Shown here one piece after another: positions 35,955 through 38,087 of a stretch of 38,087 bases of DNA. The notes below the pieces were generated by a model. It was not told the origin of the DNA. It saw only the letters and a program-made list of their open reading frames with translations, and made no database searches. The translations under genes were made by a program, and so were the position numbers. The first letter of the stretch is position 1, and each line of letters begins with the position of its first letter. Source of the DNA: a virus; the IMG/VR virus record IMGVR_UViG_3300042691_021424, positions 1 through 38,087 of that record. The stretch is one strand, 5' to 3'.

Positions 35955-36482
35955 ACATTGGCCTCTCGAGCACCCCTCGACATGCGTTTCACCCAATGTT
36001 TACGGGCCTTTGCTCGATGTTCGGGGGTCGAAGTGAATATAATACCGATTGTGCGCGAATGTGCGAAAACAGGCCGAAAACCGCGGTTTCCGAGGTGACC
36101 GCAACGAGGGGGTCGGACATTGCCCCCTCCGGCGCTCCGCTTCGCATCCGGATTCCGTGATGCGTCGGGCCTCGGTCCGGGCGCTCGCCGGCCGCGGTTT
36201 TTATGGCCGGGACCTCGCCGAGCGCCCGGGCGGCGGGACTTTGCGGCGCAAAGTGACGGCTATCCGAAGCCTCCCGCGGCCGGGTCCGGACCTCCCGGCG
36301 CTCCGCCAGGTCCTCCGTCTCGAGCCCTTGCGCTACGCCCCGCACTCCGTCCACGCCTGAGCAGAATCACGCCGTTTCCCGAAATCGACCTACGCTCCAA
36401 GACGGGGGTGCGGGCGCAAGCCCGCGGCCTCCCCACAACTCACCTAAATCTCTTCCTACCTTTACTTCTACAATTTTTAGTC

Positions 36483-36504
36483 AATAAATACTTAGGCATT
36501 TATT
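36483..36504. repeat. Inverted repeat in an AT-rich stretch
   Basis: AATAAAT (36483-36489) and ATTTATT (36498-36504) form a perfect 7 bp inverted repeat around an 8-base spacer. It sits in about 65 bases of AT-rich DNA within an otherwise very GC-rich segment. It could be an operator or a DNA-unwinding element; no protein is assigned. Confidence 0.45.
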
Positions 36505-36850
36505 CGTACATCTTCCCTGGGAACGCTTTCCCCCGTGGTTTGGCGAGCAGCCCTCGGGGCTCCGCCCGGCCCCTCCTTCCTGGCCCTCCGACGCTCACGC
36601 CCCAAGGCCCTTTCCCGGGCCTCTGGGCGGCCCTACAGCCCTCGGGCGCCCTCCCCGGCCCTCTCGACCCTCTCCACCATCCATGGCCGCCCTGCCAGCC
36701 CCGCTTGGCCGTTCCCCGGACGCCCTGCTCGGGGCTCCGCCAGGCTCCTCGAGCCCTTCCGCGGCTTCAACTGGTGCAACAAATACCCCCAACAAATACG
36801 AATAATGCCCCTCAACAGTACGTAACTCAGGCCGGTTCTCCCCCACATCC

Positions 36851-36880
36851 TTACATGCACTTACGTCTCCTTACGTACTT
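36851..36880 (+). repeat. Three helically phased 10 bp repeats (TTACRT)
   Basis: ttacatgcac, ttacgtctcc and ttacgtactt follow one another with exactly 10 bp period, so the TTAC(A/G)T cores face the same side of the helix. Iteron-like or operator-like by arrangement only. Confidence 0.45.
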
Positions 36881-36994
36881 TTCGGGGCTTCGCCGGGCCT
36901 TTTATTCCATCCCCTTTATTTTACCGTAACAAGGGGACTTTCTTTCAATTCGTTCTTGAGTCGATGCCGTCGGCGCCCTATTGATCTCGCCGTC

Positions 36995-37639
36995 ATGCTT
37001 GCTGCCCCTGATCCGGGTGATGCGCCGGAGGTCCTTACCTACGCCGTCGCCCCCACCGCCGCCCTCGATTCTGCTCAGAATATGGAATCGACCTCGAACC
37101 CACCGCCGGCCCTCTCGGCACCCGCCCACGCCGCTCTGGGCCGCGCCCCCCGCCTCCGGGACTGGACCCCTGGCGGAGATCCCGCCCCCTCGGCACCCAC
37201 AGTCTCCCAGGCCACTCGGCGGACCGTGAGCCTTTCCGCTGAGGTCGGGACGCCCCTCGATGCGGTCCTCACCCACCTCGTCGCGGCCTTCCAGGCGGCC
37301 TCCGGACTGGCGGACGGCGGCCAGGTGCCCGGAACCCTCGCAGAAGCCCCTTCCAACCGGCCCACGACCCGCTCCAAGCCGGACTGCCCCCGCACTCTGG
37401 GGAGGCCGCCGATCCTCCGCAGCGGCGAAGTCAGCTCCCCCGACGGCGCCGGGTGCGGCGGTTTCTCGAACCTGGTGGAACTGGCCCGCGTCATCCACTG
37501 CTCCTACCCGGGCCTGGTCGCCAAGTACCACGCGGCGGCCGCCGAACAGGGCTTTTCGGTCGACTCGCACCCCGGCTTTGAGTTCGTTCACAAGGGCCAC
37601 CGGGTGAGGATGTTCCCTTCCTACAGCCCGAAAGCCTGA
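36995..37639 (+). CDS. Hypothetical early-region protein
   Basis: 214 residues from ATG 36995; ATG 37082 (MESTSNPPPALS) is an alternative and neither has a clear ribosome site. Codon third positions are strongly GC-biased in this frame, which supports coding. The N-terminal two thirds are Pro/Ala-rich and look disordered. The C-terminal 50 residues look folded (NLVELARVIHCSYPGLVAKY, HPGFEFVHKGHRVRMF). No family was recognised. It opens the plus-strand block. Confidence 0.55.
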   Translation: MLAAPDPGDAPEVLTYAVAPTAALDSAQNMESTSNPPPALSAPAHAALGRAPRLRDWTPGGDPAPSAPTVSQATRRTVSLSAEVGTPLDAVLTHLVAAFQAASGLADGGQVPGTLAEAPSNRPTTRSKPDCPRTLGRPPILRSGEVSSPDGAGCGGFSNLVELARVIHCSYPGLVAKYHAAAAEQGFSVDSHPGFEFVHKGHRVRMFPSYSPKA

Positions 37640-37673
37640 GCTTGCCAAGACCCCTTTTGTCCTCTAAATTACC

Positions 37674-38012
37674 ATGACCATGCAACGATCCCCTCAGGAC
37701 CTGGTGCGCGGCCTCTCAGCCGCCCGCATCGCCGCTTTGGTGGCTCCGCCCGCCAAGAAAACGCAACCCCCCGACCCGCGGCCTCCGGCGCCGCCGACGC
37801 CTCCGAAAGAGGTCAAGCGCGGCCGTGGCAGCACCCTCCCGCAGTTCCAGCCGCGGGTGCCGCAGGAGGTCGTCGACTCCATCCGGCGCGAGCGGGACGC
37901 TGGTGCCCGCGTGGTCGATCTGGCGGCCAAGTACGGCGTCTCCGCCCCCTACGTGACCCTGGTGACCTACGGCATGCGCCGGGCCTCCGGCATGGAAGGA
38001 GGTGCCCTGTGA
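37674..38012 (+). CDS. Small putative DNA-binding protein (helix-turn-helix-like)
   Basis: 112 residues. The N-terminal half is Pro/Lys-rich and basic. The C-terminal part (about residues 70-102) reads as a helix-turn-helix of resolvase/sigma-like type: IRRERDAGARVVDLAAKYGV, then SAPYVTLVTYGMRR as recognition helix. It may be an early regulator. Its stop overlaps the GTG of the next gene (GTGA). Confidence 0.6.
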   Translation: MTMQRSPQDLVRGLSAARIAALVAPPAKKTQPPDPRPPAPPTPPKEVKRGRGSTLPQFQPRVPQEVVDSIRRERDAGARVVDLAAKYGVSAPYVTLVTYGMRRASGMEGGAL

Positions 38013-38087
38013 GCGCCACCATCAACACGGCCGACATCGACTACCAGATCGGAGTCATGCAGGCCTTCAAGGCCGGCACGAAGATCG
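38009..38087 (+). CDS. Partial early gene, cut by the right edge
   Basis: It starts at GTG 38009, with GGAGG about 6 bases upstream, and overlaps the previous stop by 3 bases. The visible product is VSATINTADIDYQIGVMQAF followed by KAGTKI. The phrase IGVMQAFxAGxKI recurs in small phage proteins of unknown function. Too little is present for a firm call. Confidence 0.6.
   Translation, partial: MSATINTADIDYQIGVMQAFKAGTKI

Larger units (their letters stand above)
36130..36894 (+). repeat. Five dispersed CGGGGCTCCGCC-like elements
   Basis: Copies: CGGCGCTCCGC at 36130, CGGCGCTCCGCC at 36296, CGGGGCTCCGCC at 36555 and 36730, CGGGGCTTCGCC at 36883. Each contains the small GGC-loop-GCC inverted repeat or a near form, and several are followed by a GGCC/CCT-rich tail. 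They occur only in the control region as far as seen. Confidence 0.5.
35704..36994. other. Non-coding divergent control region
   Basis: About 1.29 kb lies between the late (minus) and early (plus) blocks. No convincing gene was found: open frames here are Pro/Arg-rich and overlap in several frames. It holds four G-rich motifs near the late genes (35766-35954), an AT-rich island with TATAAT at 36038-36043, a strongly AT-rich stretch with an inverted repeat (36446-36512), five copies of a CGGGGCTCCGCC-like element (36130-36894) and three 10 bp repeats (36851-36880). Promoters and possibly an origin are expected here, by position. Confidence 0.6.

Noticed and set aside
36031-36046. TATAAT at 36038-36043 as a plus-strand promoter
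   Set aside because: No acceptable -35 element stands 16-18 bases upstream, and the nearest plus gene is about 950 bases away; kept only as an AT-rich island in the control-region entry.
36120-36929. Plus-strand open frame of 269 codons in the control region
   Set aside because: It is Pro/Arg/Leu-rich with no ribosome site, and several other frames in the same stretch are equally open. It includes AT-rich and repeat elements that look non-coding.

Overview
The window is a high-GC double-stranded DNA phage (or prophage) genome segment. The terminase large subunit, dodecamer-type portal, scaffold, SU10-like major capsid protein, head-tail adaptor, tail nozzle and ejection-type proteins point to a short-tailed (podovirus-like) virion. 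Nearly everything from 35.7 kb down to the left edge is one long block of minus-strand genes, tightly packed with TGATG or ATGA overlaps. A non-coding control region of about 1.3 kb (35704-36994) separates this late block from three plus-strand genes that begin the divergent, probably early, block at the right edge. No tRNA, CRISPR array, integrase or recognisable lysis gene was seen. The host cannot be named from the sequence.

Minus-strand order, as transcribed: fibre-tip-like protein, two long tail-fibre proteins and a fibre-chaperone-like protein (35.7-29.2 kb); two small proteins; an intrinsic terminator running into a two-domain glycosyltransferase (28.5-26.9 kb); terminase, two small proteins, portal, a small ORF in the portal frame, scaffold, capsid and two small proteins (26.8-18.9 kb); a second intrinsic terminator; adaptor, two paralogous tail appendage proteins, a metallophosphoesterase/Ig/von Willebrand A protein, a glycosyltransferase-like protein and the tail nozzle (18.8-11.2 kb); then small proteins, two ejection-type proteins and a giant protein that leaves the window (11.2 kb to 1).

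The two most unusual genes are at the left. The giant ORF (at least 2661 residues, start at 7983) is a polyvalent-type protein. It carries a zincin HEIGH motif, a complete RadC-like JAMM motif, a long conserved phage module, an ADP-ribosyltransferase-like domain and the start of a second copy of that domain. An F-S-P tripeptide recurs at the domain borders. The gene at 14163-16358 joins a nozzle-like N-terminal arm to a purple-acid-phosphatase-type metallophosphoesterase, a Big_2 Ig domain and a vWA domain with an intact MIDAS, which is an unexpected architecture for a tail module.

Working model (inference): the late operon builds a virion whose tail carries exposed enzymatic or adhesive domains, possibly glycosylated by two phage glycosyltransferases. 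The virion would deliver ejection proteins and the giant multi-enzyme protein into the host with the DNA.
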